From JBASEY01 sp964404285 (GTDB lineage Bacteria > CSSED10-310), in the NCBI GenBank assembly GCA_964404285.1, contig CAYOJK010000006.1, positions 102,407 to 166,406 on the forward strand: 64,000 nt of DNA. The letters run 5' to 3'. The translations under genes were made by a program, and so were the position numbers. Under the pieces are notes generated by a model, which did no database searches, was not told the DNA's origin, and was given only the letters and a program-made list of their open reading frames with translations. Shown here piece after piece: positions 8,223 to 16,995 of the stretch. The first letter of the stretch is position 1, and every line of letters begins with the position of its first letter.

Positions 8223-9243
8223 CCCGTTTTGGAATCCATACTCTCCCAATTCCAGCAGTGACAAAAAGATGGGTGTCTAGAATTTTGTAATGGCCGTGAT
8301 CCAATAATCGATCATAAATTGATGGTGATACCACGCTGCCGATAACGGGCAGACGCCATTGGCCACCGTGAAGGTGACCGGAAAAAACCATATCGACACC
8401 AATTCGTGCCAATTTAAAAATGATATCCGGCGTATGTGCAAGAACGATAGTTGTCTGCTGTTGATCTAATTTGGAAGCTTCAAATAACCAAGGTTTTGCA
8501 TAAGGATATTCAACCCCGTGAAATATTAGCGTTTGAGCCTGATCAGTTTGCAGAATCAACCCTTTATGAGATGGAAATTGCATATTACAGGATTCTAGAA
8601 TTTTTCGAACAGTACGGTCATTTATCCAAAAATCATGATTACCCAAAACTCCCAAGATACCGTGAGGAGGTGACAGATTCTTGAAGAAGGGTACCAAGCG
8701 CTGGAGCTGATCGAGCTGGTCTGTAAAATCACCTGTCACAAGCACGATATTCGGCTTTATCGATACCAAAGCATCAAAAACGACTCCCAAAAAATCATCG
8801 GATGTATGTTTATCAATATGTAAATCACTCAAGTGAGCGATACGATAAGCGCCTGTTTTCCAAGTTGGGGGACTATGACAAAAGCGTCGAATAATCAAGT
8901 GTTCAGACGTGTCTTGAAACAATTTGCCGGATATGGGTTGTTCATTCCAATACCAGGTATAAACAGTCTCTTTCACACGTAGAGTGTTTTTACGAATGCG
9001 CTGCCAAATTTCAACGATCAGGCAGCATGAAATTATTGATGCCACAAATAGATTCAATACATTCGATTGATAAACAAGACCACAACTTCCCAAGATAAAA
9101 ACCAATACTCCAAATATACATACCGTTAGGATTGATCTGAGATGTCCTTTTTTTAGCATTAGGATCAATCTATTATGTATTTGAATAAAAAGGAGCAGGC
9201 CTGAAAAAGCAAAAATAATGGATTTAAATACTCGTGTTAACAT
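8152..9243 (-). CDS. Membrane-anchored metallophosphoesterase (YkuE-like)
   Basis: Calcineurin-type phosphoesterase motifs occur in order: AHLSDLHID, VTGDFTD, LGNHDFW, VLAHTPD and SGHLHGGQW. Together they build the two-metal site. Two or more hydrophobic segments at residues about 5-25 and 35-75 anchor it in the membrane, as in the YkuE group, some members of which act on lipid-linked substrates such as UDP-diacylglucosamine. The substrate here is unknown. It lies 20 bases downstream of a minus-strand membrane-protein gene, probably in the same transcript. The SD before ATG 9243 is weak. The last 71 bases are antisense to the receiver-kinase gene. Confidence 0.85.
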   Translation of the reverse strand: MLTRVFKSIIFAFSGLLLFIQIHNRLILMLKKGHLRSILTVCIFGVLVFILGSCGLVYQSNVLNLFVASIISCCLIVEIWQRIRKNTLRVKETVYTWYWNEQPISGKLFQDTSEHLIIRRFCHSPPTWKTGAYRIAHLSDLHIDKHTSDDFLGVVFDALVSIKPNIVLVTGDFTDQLDQLQRLVPFFKNLSPPHGILGVLGNHDFWINDRTVRKILESCNMQFPSHKGLILQTDQAQTLIFHGVEYPYAKPWLFEASKLDQQQTTIVLAHTPDIIFKLARIGVDMVFSGHLHGGQWRLPVIGSVVSPSIYDRLLDHGHYKILDTHLFVTAGIGRVWIPKRVNCPAEILVVDLEEAQDPSPSGR

Positions 9244-9263
9244 AAAAAAATCAGAGGTATAAA

Positions 9264-10778
9264 TTAAGGATGATCACGTTTCAATCCGTGACGAATACAT
9301 AGACTTCCTGATCCCATCAAAACTGTTAAAATGATTATACCTTTGTAAATGAACACGTTAGAGACTCCATCCAGCCACATTATTAGCCACCAGAAATCCA
9401 AAACACCATCAGGGTTGATTTGTTCACGATAGCGATCAGATAAATGAGGTGGTTTCGGCTTCTGTTTTGGAAGATCGGTTAAGTAATGTCCCAGTTTTTG
9501 AAGGTGGCCTGGAAAAGGATTGAATTGAAACATATAGCTGCCATTGGCAGGGTTATAATAATTATCGGCATTCTCAGCGATATACGTTGAAAAATTGACG
9601 AATACTCCCGGTAACTGGACAAGGCATCCCAATATCGACAAAGTGGTCATTAGGAGTGGTATCCAGCGTTTCTGGATTTTCAGTAGGGGAATGAGCGCCA
9701 GATATAAAAATGGAACAGCAGGCAACAGCAATCTCGGTCCCCAGGTTACTCCACCCTCGATTCGGGCCCATCGGCTGAGGACTCCAAAATATAACAGTGT
9801 GGTAACCAATTGAAATAATGACTCATGACGAAAATCTTTTTGTTTGAATCCCTGGATAATGCCAAAGGGAACCAACAGTAGAACAGGAGCAAATACAAAG
9901 ATGCTTTTACCAGGAGATAGTAAAAATATCTTTAGGCCGGTCAGAAAATCCAGGGTGAAACTGCGAGGCATCCCGCTTGGTAGCTTATCATATCCCGTTT
10001 CCAAAATGTTGCCAAAGCGAGAAAAATTATAAACTAAATAACCTAGTACACCAAGAGCAGCCGATAATGTAAAGGCCAGACCTCGTTTGAAAACATTGAA
10101 TGGAGTGTAAATTTTTTTGGATTTCTTCTTTTCTAACAGTAAGAAATAAAGAAAAAGTGGTGGGATTATCAAGCCTCCCAAAGGTCGTACCCAGGTGATC
10201 ATACCTGCAAGCGCCCCGGAAATAAGGAGTGGAAAAGCGGAAGCTTTGCTTTTTCGCAGCAACAGCCAGGCCAGAAAACTCATCAGTGTAGCTAATGGCT
10301 CAGTAAAAAATGTTTGGGCATAGATCCAGAAGGGAGTACTGAAGATGAGCGACAGTCCGATAGCCAAAGATACTTTTTTAGATAATTCAAAGGTTCTGGC
10401 AGAGTAATACATAACACAGCCAAGAAGGCCGGAGATCATCCAATTAAACATTGTTATAGCAAAAAAAGGTAAATAGTTGGTTTGATATAGGGATTTCCAA
10501 TAGCGACCCAGAATCAGAAATGGCACAGCCAGTAAGGGTTGAAGAAACCCAAAAGGCATATAATACTGCCCATCAGACCCGTATCTACCACCTCCCGTAT
10601 TAGGCAGCGAAGGATCCACATCGATCCAATGATGGTCTAACAAAGAAGCGCTCATAAAATACATTGCCGCGCCATCGGTAACATAGACATGGCCACCAGA
10701 TGTTAACCCGCAAATCCCTGTAATCAACAGGAAAATTCCGGTAAAAATCAGCATTTCTTTTCGATCTGAAAAGGCCAT
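9264..10778 (-). CDS. Polytopic membrane protein, GT-C glycosyltransferase-like
   Basis: A 504-residue protein with about ten or more hydrophobic segments. The early loop HVYVTDGAAMYFMSASLLD and a later SGALAGMITWVRPLGGL helix pair resemble the GT-C (lipid-sugar dependent) glycosyltransferase layout, where an acidic residue in the first periplasmic loop is catalytic. I did not find a decisive family signature. Start ATG 10778 is chosen over the upstream 10853 because AGGGAT lies 9 bases before it and the upstream extension does not look like the rest of the protein. It precedes the metallophosphoesterase by 20 bases. Confidence 0.7.
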   Translation of the reverse strand: MAFSDRKEMLIFTGIFLLITGICGLTSGGHVYVTDGAAMYFMSASLLDHHWIDVDPSLPNTGGGRYGSDGQYYMPFGFLQPLLAVPFLILGRYWKSLYQTNYLPFFAITMFNWMISGLLGCVMYYSARTFELSKKVSLAIGLSLIFSTPFWIYAQTFFTEPLATLMSFLAWLLLRKSKASAFPLLISGALAGMITWVRPLGGLIIPPLFLYFLLLEKKKSKKIYTPFNVFKRGLAFTLSAALGVLGYLVYNFSRFGNILETGYDKLPSGMPRSFTLDFLTGLKIFLLSPGKSIFVFAPVLLLVPFGIIQGFKQKDFRHESLFQLVTTLLYFGVLSRWARIEGGVTWGPRLLLPAVPFLYLALIPLLKIQKRWIPLLMTTLSILGCLVQLPGVFVNFSTYIAENADNYYNPANGSYMFQFNPFPGHLQKLGHYLTDLPKQKPKPPHLSDRYREQINPDGVLDFWWLIMWLDGVSNVFIYKGIIILTVLMGSGSLCIRHGLKRDHP

Positions 10779-10880
10779 AATAAAAATCCCTAAATACTTC
10801 TCGATAGAGAGAGTATAGCAAAATAGTTTAGCATCGAGATGATTTAGATGCACTCAATTTTACTGTCAAAAATAATTTAC

Positions 10881-10910
10881 TTGAGTGTATCAATTGAATT
10901 AGGATAGAAT
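10881..10910 (+). promoter_or_regulatory. Candidate sigma-70 promoter for the Clp_N-MshEN gene
   Basis: TTGAGT (10881-10886) and TAGAAT (10905-10910) are 18 bases apart, just upstream of the gene start at 10937. The match is by eye, four and five of six consensus bases. Confidence 0.42.
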
Positions 10911-10936
10911 TGCTCTTTGAAACTAGGAGGATGACT

Positions 10937-12142
10937 TTGCTAGATAGGTTCACTGATACAGCCAAACGTCTTATATCGAATGCTCATGAAAAAGCTGAAC
11001 AAAGAAATCACAGCCGGATCAGTAATGAGCACTTGCTGGAAGCGTTTTTATCTGAATCGAATTGTTTTGCATATCGGCTGATCGTGGAGAATATTCCCTA
11101 TACTGATTTCATTGTCAGGGAAATACAAAGTCGGTTGAATAGTTATCCCCTTGAAAGTGATAAAACCCTGAATTTTGATAATTATTGCAAAAAGTCATTT
11201 GAACGGGCTTTTAAGTTAACGGAAAAGTTAGGCCATCATGGAATCAGTACGGGCTCTTTACTGCTTGGTATGCTTCTATCAGAAGCGCCCCAAACTGCGC
11301 CGATGCTTAGATCATGGGGATTGAGTTTGAAGGTTTTAGAGCAGAGAATCAGCGAAGGAGGTAATCCTGAAAATGATGAAGCATCTCTATCGACATTGTC
11401 AGGAAATATTGCCCGACAATTGAACCGGATGAACTCGATATCTGAAGATGCACAACTAATTATAACCCATGCTCAAGATTTGGCTAAATCCCTTAAATCT
11501 GCGGAAATAAACACCAGTCATTTCTTGCTATCATTTGTTTTTTTAGCTTCACGAAATGTTATCGATGTCAATCCATTGAACGCAACTTTATTTGATTTGA
11601 ATAAGGTTAAAAAATCTGTCGAAAAAAATCTCACCGGCCAAACACCTTTTTCAAATGATCAACTCCTTTTTGACTTTTCATTACATAAAGTGCTCAGGAT
11701 AGCTGCCGTTGAAGCATATCAGTTTGGAAGGCCGGAAATCACACCCGTTGAAATCGCTCTTGGTCTTTTACAGGTTATGCCTGACGAAGTCGCTGCCGGT
11801 TTTGGGGGGGATTATTTTGCATTGAGATGGAATATTATTGACTTGCTTGGCGGTACAACTAATGATGTGAGTCATCAAAAATCATCCTCAATAGGTATTC
11901 CAAGAATTTCATTGCGACGATACAATGCTGATCAAAGCACTGTGATTCTGATCCCTGAAAAAACTGCTAGAGAATGGCGAGTAATGGCGCTGGATTTCCA
12001 TGATAATATTTTGTCTGTAGCTATGGTGGATCCAACTGATCGTGACATCATTAAAAAGATAGAAGAATTGACAGGAATGAAGGTTGCTCCTCTTCAAACC
12101 GATGAAAAAGAGCTCAACGCAGCTTTTCGTATCAACTATTGA
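10937..12142 (+). CDS. Tandem Clp_N repeat protein with C-terminal MshEN domain, no ATPase
   Basis: The N-terminus (LLDRFTDTAKRLISNAHEKA, then NEHLLEAFLSE) is a good match to the Clp_N repeat of ClpA/ClpC, and a second repeat follows (FERAFKLTEKLGHHGISTGS). A second pair follows at about residues 165-300 (EDAQLIITHAQDLAKS; LRIAAVEAYQFGRPEITPVE). The last 75 residues (ILIPEKTAREWRVMALDF, LSVAMVDPTDRDIIKKIEEL) match the MshEN domain found at the N-terminus of GspE/PilB/MshE ATPases. There is no AAA+ or secretion ATPase domain. AGGAGG abuts ATG 10931, too close to use, while TTG 10937 is 6 bases from it and is the likely start. It may be an adaptor linking protein quality control to a c-di-GMP or secretion system; this is inference. 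Confidence 0.75.
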   Translation: MLDRFTDTAKRLISNAHEKAEQRNHSRISNEHLLEAFLSESNCFAYRLIVENIPYTDFIVREIQSRLNSYPLESDKTLNFDNYCKKSFERAFKLTEKLGHHGISTGSLLLGMLLSEAPQTAPMLRSWGLSLKVLEQRISEGGNPENDEASLSTLSGNIARQLNRMNSISEDAQLIITHAQDLAKSLKSAEINTSHFLLSFVFLASRNVIDVNPLNATLFDLNKVKKSVEKNLTGQTPFSNDQLLFDFSLHKVLRIAAVEAYQFGRPEITPVEIALGLLQVMPDEVAAGFGGDYFALRWNIIDLLGGTTNDVSHQKSSSIGIPRISLRRYNADQSTVILIPEKTAREWRVMALDFHDNILSVAMVDPTDRDIIKKIEELTGMKVAPLQTDEKELNAAFRINY

Positions 12143-12824
12143 TCCTACTTTTAATCCATTGAAAAAGATGGCTGACAATCAAAATTAACAGAATGTATAC
12201 AGAAAACGGTATTAGCAGATATTTCAACTGAAATAGGCTTTGGCGTTCGGCAATGGACGGGTCTAGTTCTAGAAACCAGATGATGGCTGTCCACACGCTA
12301 TACCCCGCTAGCCAGGCTCCAAAAAATAATGAGGGTATATTATTCAGTGAACCATTTTTAATACAGCATAATAGGCCTGTAATAATCGATGCCGCAAAAA
12401 AAATAAAAGCGATTTTAATGTCTGGTTGACGGAACACCATACTACCAAGAATGACAATGCTCATAACCATTACAGCATAAAACCTAAAAACAGGCAGGCG
12501 TTTTTTTTGGATCACTAAAGTCGTTGACAAGACAATACAAATAGCTGTGATACTGTCTAGTGCAAGGCGGTTCAAAAGACTGATGGTTTCAGGGGGTTGG
12601 ACGATTGGGCAAAACCCTGCGATCACAAAGCCCAAAAAAACACCGATCAAAACACCATATTGATTCAAAATTGCCCCTAAAAACATTGAAATAACCCAGG
12701 CGATTGCGGGATTTGTGTAGGTTGTCAAAGGTAGTTGAAGCAATCTAGATAGAAAGACAACCACGGCAGATAATATTAGACAACTGAAAGGGGATCGAAA
12801 AAATTTGGTTATACTATCCGTCAT
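12132..12824 (-). CDS. Integral membrane protein of unknown function
   Basis: A 230-residue protein made of about seven hydrophobic segments with short loops (for example AIAWVISMFLGAILNQYG and LFFGAWLAGYSVWTAIIWFL). I do not recognise the family. Its start overlaps the end of the MXAN_5187-like gene by 4 bases (ATGA type), so the two are probably translationally coupled. Its 3' end overlaps the convergent Clp_N-MshEN gene by 11 bases. The repeated small-residue/hydrophobic pattern would suit a channel or transporter-like component, but nothing shows a substrate. Confidence 0.7.
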   Translation of the reverse strand: MTDSITKFFRSPFSCLILSAVVVFLSRLLQLPLTTYTNPAIAWVISMFLGAILNQYGVLIGVFLGFVIAGFCPIVQPPETISLLNRLALDSITAICIVLSTTLVIQKKRLPVFRFYAVMVMSIVILGSMVFRQPDIKIAFIFFAASIITGLLCCIKNGSLNNIPSLFFGAWLAGYSVWTAIIWFLELDPSIAERQSLFQLKYLLIPFSVYILLILIVSHLFQWIKSRINS

Positions 12825-13417
12825 TTAACGGGTTTAGCCTGTATCTTGATCTGTCCATTTTCGACTGTAAGTTTATAGTTGATCGCTTTACATCTCTTCT
12901 GATCAATAAGTTGTTCTGTTTTCCGGTTGATAATCTGTTGGAATTTGTCGTAATCCATTGTCAGGGGAGAGTTCAACGATTTAGAGAATTTTACCCAAGT
13001 ATCGTACATTTTTCTTACAGCGATTTGTTGTTTGCCCGCATCGATTATTGTATGACCTTTGTCTTCAGGTTGTGCCGGCAAGTGTGGGACATCAGATTTT
13101 TTGATGTCGGTTGCCGATCCCGTCAGGCTAAAACTTGTCTGGCGTCCTAATTCCTTATCGCGAAGTCGGCGGTAATAGAATTCCAGCATCGTATTGAATT
13201 TTGCAACGAGGTTAAAATACATGAAGCGCTGCATGCCTTTTAACGTTCTGTCTGCAGCATATTTTCGGACGAGTTTGCGTGCTTGGGCAATATGAAAATT
13301 TGGGGGAGCTTGAAGAGTTCCGAGCAAATGTTGATTAAACTCTGCATTGAGCTGCTTGAGCAGAGTCTCAAAATCTTTCATATCTCGTTGAAATTCTTCA
13401 GATGCTTTTTCAACCAT
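12821..13417 (-). CDS. MXAN_5187 C-terminal-like protein of unknown function
   Basis: A 198-residue soluble, alpha-helical protein. The sequence around residues 15-90 (LNAEFNQHLLGTLQAPPNF, then RFMYFNLVAKFNTMLEFYYR) and the end (CKAINYKLTVENGQIKIQAK) resemble the family I know as MXAN_5187 C-terminal, found mostly in myxobacteria and relatives. Its function is not established. It sits 6 bases after a small zinc-ribbon gene and overlaps the next membrane gene by 4 bases. The conserved charged helices and the position behind an IHF/HU gene could suit a regulatory role, but this is a guess. Confidence 0.65.
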   Translation of the reverse strand: MVEKASEEFQRDMKDFETLLKQLNAEFNQHLLGTLQAPPNFHIAQARKLVRKYAADRTLKGMQRFMYFNLVAKFNTMLEFYYRRLRDKELGRQTSFSLTGSATDIKKSDVPHLPAQPEDKGHTIIDAGKQQIAVRKMYDTWVKFSKSLNSPLTMDYDKFQQIINRKTEQLIDQKRCKAINYKLTVENGQIKIQAKPVK

Positions 13418-13423
13418 AAAACG

Positions 13424-13795
13424 CTACTTTGCCAATTCCAGTAATGGAAGCCAGAGTTCCCTTGAAAAAGGACGGATACGCCCATTTATCATTAGCGACC
13501 AATCGTTCAACCTATGAATTAATTTAAGGAACTCAAATAATTGTTCATGATCATCGTCAGAAAAAAACACAAAACATCTAGGATTCATTTCGTCTGTATA
13601 AACATGACGATAAGCGTCAACCGCCGATTTTAATTCCCAATCAATCAGGTCTTTTTCCCAGATTACCAAAGTACATTCAAAGCGACCTGATCTTTGTTCC
13701 TTATATCGGTTGAGTTCGAAATCGTCAAAATCATTCAGGCCGCATAGGCGGCATGGGGTGAAATTGACCACTAAACCACAGCGAGGGCAAATCAT
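13424..13795 (-). CDS. Small zinc-ribbon protein of unknown function
   Basis: A 123-residue protein beginning MICPRCGLVVNFTPCRLCG, a four-cysteine zinc ribbon (C-x2-C, C-x2-C). The remainder is mixed alpha/beta with an aromatic, acidic composition and matches nothing I recognise. It starts 4 bases after the IHF/HU gene and ends 6 bases before the MXAN_5187-like gene, so the three are almost certainly co-transcribed. A nucleic-acid or protein-binding role would be typical for such a ribbon. Confidence 0.7.
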   Translation of the reverse strand: MICPRCGLVVNFTPCRLCGLNDFDDFELNRYKEQRSGRFECTLVIWEKDLIDWELKSAVDAYRHVYTDEMNPRCFVFFSDDDHEQLFEFLKLIHRLNDWSLMINGRIRPFSRELWLPLLELAK

Positions 13796-13799
13796 TTGA

Positions 13800-14078
13800 T
13801 TATTGATCGATCAGTAGACGAAGCTCTTTTCCGGGTTTGAAATAAGGGACCTTTTTAGCAGGAACATTAACTTTTTCCCCCGATTTTGGGTTTCGACCAA
13901 TGCGAGGTTTTCGCTCTTTGACTTTAAACGATCCAAAACCACGAAGTTCAACTTTATTACCTTCAATCAGTTCTTGAGCAATTGAATCGAAAAACGTATT
14001 GACGATAATGGTCGCTTCTTTATGGCTGAGGTAATCGATGGAGTTGGCGAGTTCTGTAATAAATTCCGATTTGGTCAT
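13800..14078 (-). CDS. HU/IHF-family DNA-bending protein
   Basis: A 92-residue protein with the full HU/IHF fold signature: MTKSEFITELANS, VELRGFGSFKVKERKPRIGRNP and a C-terminal FKPGKELRLLI. RNPKSGEKV is the beta-arm with the DNA-intercalating Pro region. Whether it acts as an HU-type homodimer or an IHF-like sequence-specific protein cannot be told. Start ATG 14078 has AAAGGG 8 bases upstream; an in-frame ATG at 14093 adds five residues not usual for the family. It is the first gene after a candidate promoter and may lead a four-gene unit. Confidence 0.93.
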   Translation of the reverse strand: MTKSEFITELANSIDYLSHKEATIIVNTFFDSIAQELIEGNKVELRGFGSFKVKERKPRIGRNPKSGEKVNVPAKKVPYFKPGKELRLLIDQ

Positions 14079-14132
14079 ATTCATCCCTTTCATTCAAAAA
14101 AAGAATTATTGGTTTAACCCTTCTTCATCTAT

Positions 14133-14161
14133 ACCATAATTTTGCAAACGTTCATCGTCAA
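14133..14161 (-). promoter_or_regulatory. Candidate promoter for the IHF/HU operon
   Basis: On the minus strand TTGACG (14161-14156) and TATGGT (14138-14133) are 17 bases apart, in the 91-base gap between the amidase end and the IHF/HU start. Confidence 0.4.
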
Positions 14162-14169
14162 GCGAATTT

Positions 14170-15876
14170 TTATTTTGTTGATCCTGAGAAATGTTCTTTT
14201 AGAGCATCTACGTACATTCGTGCCAAAGATTCCCGGTATTCGGGGTCTTTGATTCGTTTGACATCATTTGAATTTTGTAAATTCGCCAGCTCAACCAATA
14301 TACGGGTTGGGACTTTACAGTATCTCAAAATACTGGGGACCCAACATTTTTTATTCCGAACAACAAATTTTCGAATAGGTTGGTTGGAGTGCATAGGTAT
14401 TTTTGCTTTGGCGCACTGTTTCTTGATCTGTTCAGCTAAACCCATCGAATACCCTTCTGCTCTCAGACGATCTTTGCGGGTATGGGACACTTGGTTGTTC
14501 CCGGATTTAGCTTCTTTACGCGAAAGGTAAACCTGGTCAGTTTTTTTAAGATTTCCCGTATAGTAATCCGCTCCCGGAATATAGACCATCAAGCCTTGAG
14601 CGCTAGAATGCAGGCTATCTGCATGAAAGCTTGTGAACACAACTTGTTCATTGCGTGTTTTTGCTTCGTGGAGATTGGTGAAAAGGTAATTCGCAAGTAT
14701 CCATCGAAGGTTCAAAGCAATACCAGAATTTTCGATTGAATAAACAGGAGTAGTCAGAATGCGCTCCATATTTTTTCCTGAGCTTAAATTCTGTGTATTT
14801 CGAGGCTCAAAACCAATTTCCTCATCTTTAATTGTGACGTATACCGCGGCTTTTGTTTCTGTTTCCAAAATACGTTTGACTCTACACATAACGTCGTAGA
14901 CATATTCTTTTTCTTTAATGCCGCCAATACCTATGGCGCCCGGATCCACGCCTCCATGGCCGGCATCTAGAATAACCGTCACACCTTGAAGAGCTTGAGC
15001 TACATGATGGGATTTGAATTGCCCGGATTCACGCGCAGTTGTTTCAAATTGAATTCGTCTAGGATCGGACGGAGGCAAAAATTGAGGTGAAATCAAGTCA
15101 GCAGGTATTTTTAAAATCGTATTTGCTGGTATAGAATGAAAGTCCTTCAACTTGCTTCTAGATAAGATCAAGCGCGAAGCTGTCATCACTTCATTGGCTG
15201 TTACTCGTGGTGTATATTTCAGAACAAGGGAATAAATTGTCTGACCAGCCAGTAGGGTATATTCAGCATAAAGACCTTCTTTATCCGTTTGAAAGACCAA
15301 TTCATCAACTGAAATGGGATAGTCAACGGTTGCTGAAAAACAAGGGTCCAATTTATCTAGAGAGATTTTAATAACATTGCCGACACCCATTTTTTGAGGA
15401 TTCAAACGATTTGCTTTTGCCAGTTGATTCGCGTGAGCTCCAGATCCGGTAAACCATGAGCTGATTCGCCAAAGTGTTTCGCCGTGTGAGCCTCCATAAG
15501 TAACGATATGTTTCCATCCATCGTTTTCTAGGGAGTCTTTGGGAAAGAGTGTTTTAATAGCTAAGGTTTTACCCATACAACTCAAACTATCCCACGGCAT
15601 CCTGTAAACCGGTGTGGATGAGCGGAAGCCTTTTTTTATTAAATACCGTTTGTTGTTTTTATATGTCGACTCAACATATTGATCCATCGATGCCTGACAG
15701 CCATTTTCAGGTTTTGATGCGATTTCGATATAAATTTCTCGCTGATGTAAAAGAACTGTCAAGGTATTATCTATTTGAAAGACAAATGGACTAGAACTGC
15801 TCAGAATATTGCAAACCGAGAAAGAAAAGATAGCGATAACAATAATTAGCGTCTTACTCAGGGGTTGATCAGCCAC
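14170..15876 (-). CDS. N-acetylmuramoyl-L-alanine amidase (Amidase_3) with LysM-like domains
   Basis: It cleaves the amide bond between N-acetylmuramic acid and the stem peptide of peptidoglycan. After an N-terminal hydrophobic signal or anchor (about residues 8-30) there are two LysM-like segments (GETLWRISSWFTGSG; AGQTIYSLVLKYTPRV). The zinc amidase domain occupies about residues 305-560. Metal ligands and catalytic residues are visible: VILDAGHGG, KEKEYVYD, TSFHADS and LVELANLQN (catalytic Glu). A long insertion separates the second and third ligands. It overlaps the upstream exported-protein gene by 19 bases, suggesting coupling. It is probably periplasmic and involved in cell separation or wall turnover. 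Confidence 0.88.
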   Translation of the reverse strand: MADQPLSKTLIIVIAIFSFSVCNILSSSSPFVFQIDNTLTVLLHQREIYIEIASKPENGCQASMDQYVESTYKNNKRYLIKKGFRSSTPVYRMPWDSLSCMGKTLAIKTLFPKDSLENDGWKHIVTYGGSHGETLWRISSWFTGSGAHANQLAKANRLNPQKMGVGNVIKISLDKLDPCFSATVDYPISVDELVFQTDKEGLYAEYTLLAGQTIYSLVLKYTPRVTANEVMTASRLILSRSKLKDFHSIPANTILKIPADLISPQFLPPSDPRRIQFETTARESGQFKSHHVAQALQGVTVILDAGHGGVDPGAIGIGGIKEKEYVYDVMCRVKRILETETKAAVYVTIKDEEIGFEPRNTQNLSSGKNMERILTTPVYSIENSGIALNLRWILANYLFTNLHEAKTRNEQVVFTSFHADSLHSSAQGLMVYIPGADYYTGNLKKTDQVYLSRKEAKSGNNQVSHTRKDRLRAEGYSMGLAEQIKKQCAKAKIPMHSNQPIRKFVVRNKKCWVPSILRYCKVPTRILVELANLQNSNDVKRIKDPEYRESLARMYVDALKEHFSGSTK

Positions 15877-16931
15877 TCCCGAAAAACCTCTCCGGAATCC
15901 TTGTTTTTCAAGATTATTTTTTCAATTAAACAAAACTCTTGAAGGTATGGTCCGTCCTGTTTTACTCCCATACGTAGCGTAAATTCCAAGATCAGCAGTT
16001 TGTCCTGACCTCTCCATATTTTTGCCTCTTCGCGATCAATTGAAAAATCGGATTTCCTCAAGAAAAACATGCTGGAACGATGCTGAAATTGTATATCCGA
16101 ATCAGGAACATAGGTTTGAGGTGGAAATGGAAATGTTCTGGGATTCATCATAATGTTTTCAAACTGTGCCAAGTCGGCATTATAACGGCCAAGCTGCAGG
16201 GGAAGTTGAAAAAAAGCTGAACATTCAGAAATATACAAAAGATTTTTGTTCAATGTTCTTGGTAAAAAACGAATCCGCGTATTACTGCCACCAAACAAAG
16301 CGCCATAACGTTTTTCAAGTTCATCCATTAGTTCTGTAAAATGTTGATTTTCAGCATTGTTGACACGGTTTTCATATTCACTGGTCGTTTCAAATTCATC
16401 TTTGGCCGGCGCAGAAAATGGTTTGATATCACGAATATACTGGATAACTTTTAAAAACGCTTTTCCTTCTTCATTTAAACGAGGCAGCGAGTACTGTTCG
16501 TGAGCGACCAAATGATGGGGAGTCAAAGGCGACGCTTCACGCGTAGCTGAATATGAGATTTGGTCGATATTACAAGTAACAGATTTTAGAATCCCCGGCA
16601 GACCTCCAAAATCTATTGTAAAACAAAACGGTTGAGTTTCCATCGATATGAGATTCTCAATATCAACTTTCTTTGTATATCCAGATCGATTTTTGAGTTG
16701 AAAAGTGAATGTCAGGGTAACTTTCGATGCCGTGCGCATAGCGTTGTTCTGTACGGTTCCTCGAACTTCTACTTCCCGTACATTACCAAACCCGTCATCA
16801 ACCGGAGCATGTTTGTAATTTACTTCGATATTCCGCCTAGCTACTGTCTCTGCTGTCACAGGAAGTTGGCAGAAAAGGGTGAATATCAACCCAATAACGA
16901 AAACAAAATAACTGTGTTTTTCACATTTCAT
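15858..16931 (-). CDS. Exported protein of unknown function upstream of the amidase
   Basis: A 357-residue protein with a Sec signal peptide (about residues 6-28, ending PVTAET). The first third is beta-rich (VEVRGTVQNNAMRTASKVTL) and looks like an Ig/FxLYD-type domain. The middle has an alpha-helical part with DEFETTSEYENRVNNAENQ, a motif type seen in several exported proteins of unknown function. I do not recognise the whole. Start ATG 16931 has GGGAGG upstream; the in-frame upstream start at 16970 adds 13 residues before the signal. It overlaps the amidase gene by 19 bases and likely works in the cell envelope. Confidence 0.65.
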   Translation of the reverse strand: MKCEKHSYFVFVIGLIFTLFCQLPVTAETVARRNIEVNYKHAPVDDGFGNVREVEVRGTVQNNAMRTASKVTLTFTFQLKNRSGYTKKVDIENLISMETQPFCFTIDFGGLPGILKSVTCNIDQISYSATREASPLTPHHLVAHEQYSLPRLNEEGKAFLKVIQYIRDIKPFSAPAKDEFETTSEYENRVNNAENQHFTELMDELEKRYGALFGGSNTRIRFLPRTLNKNLLYISECSAFFQLPLQLGRYNADLAQFENIMMNPRTFPFPPQTYVPDSDIQFQHRSSMFFLRKSDFSIDREEAKIWRGQDKLLILEFTLRMGVKQDGPYLQEFCLIEKIILKNKDSGEVFREWLINP

Positions 16932-16995
16932 TAGCAGTCTCCCTCCCAGCGTATACCCTATAGAACTCATTTTGTCTGGTCAATATGCCAGGATA

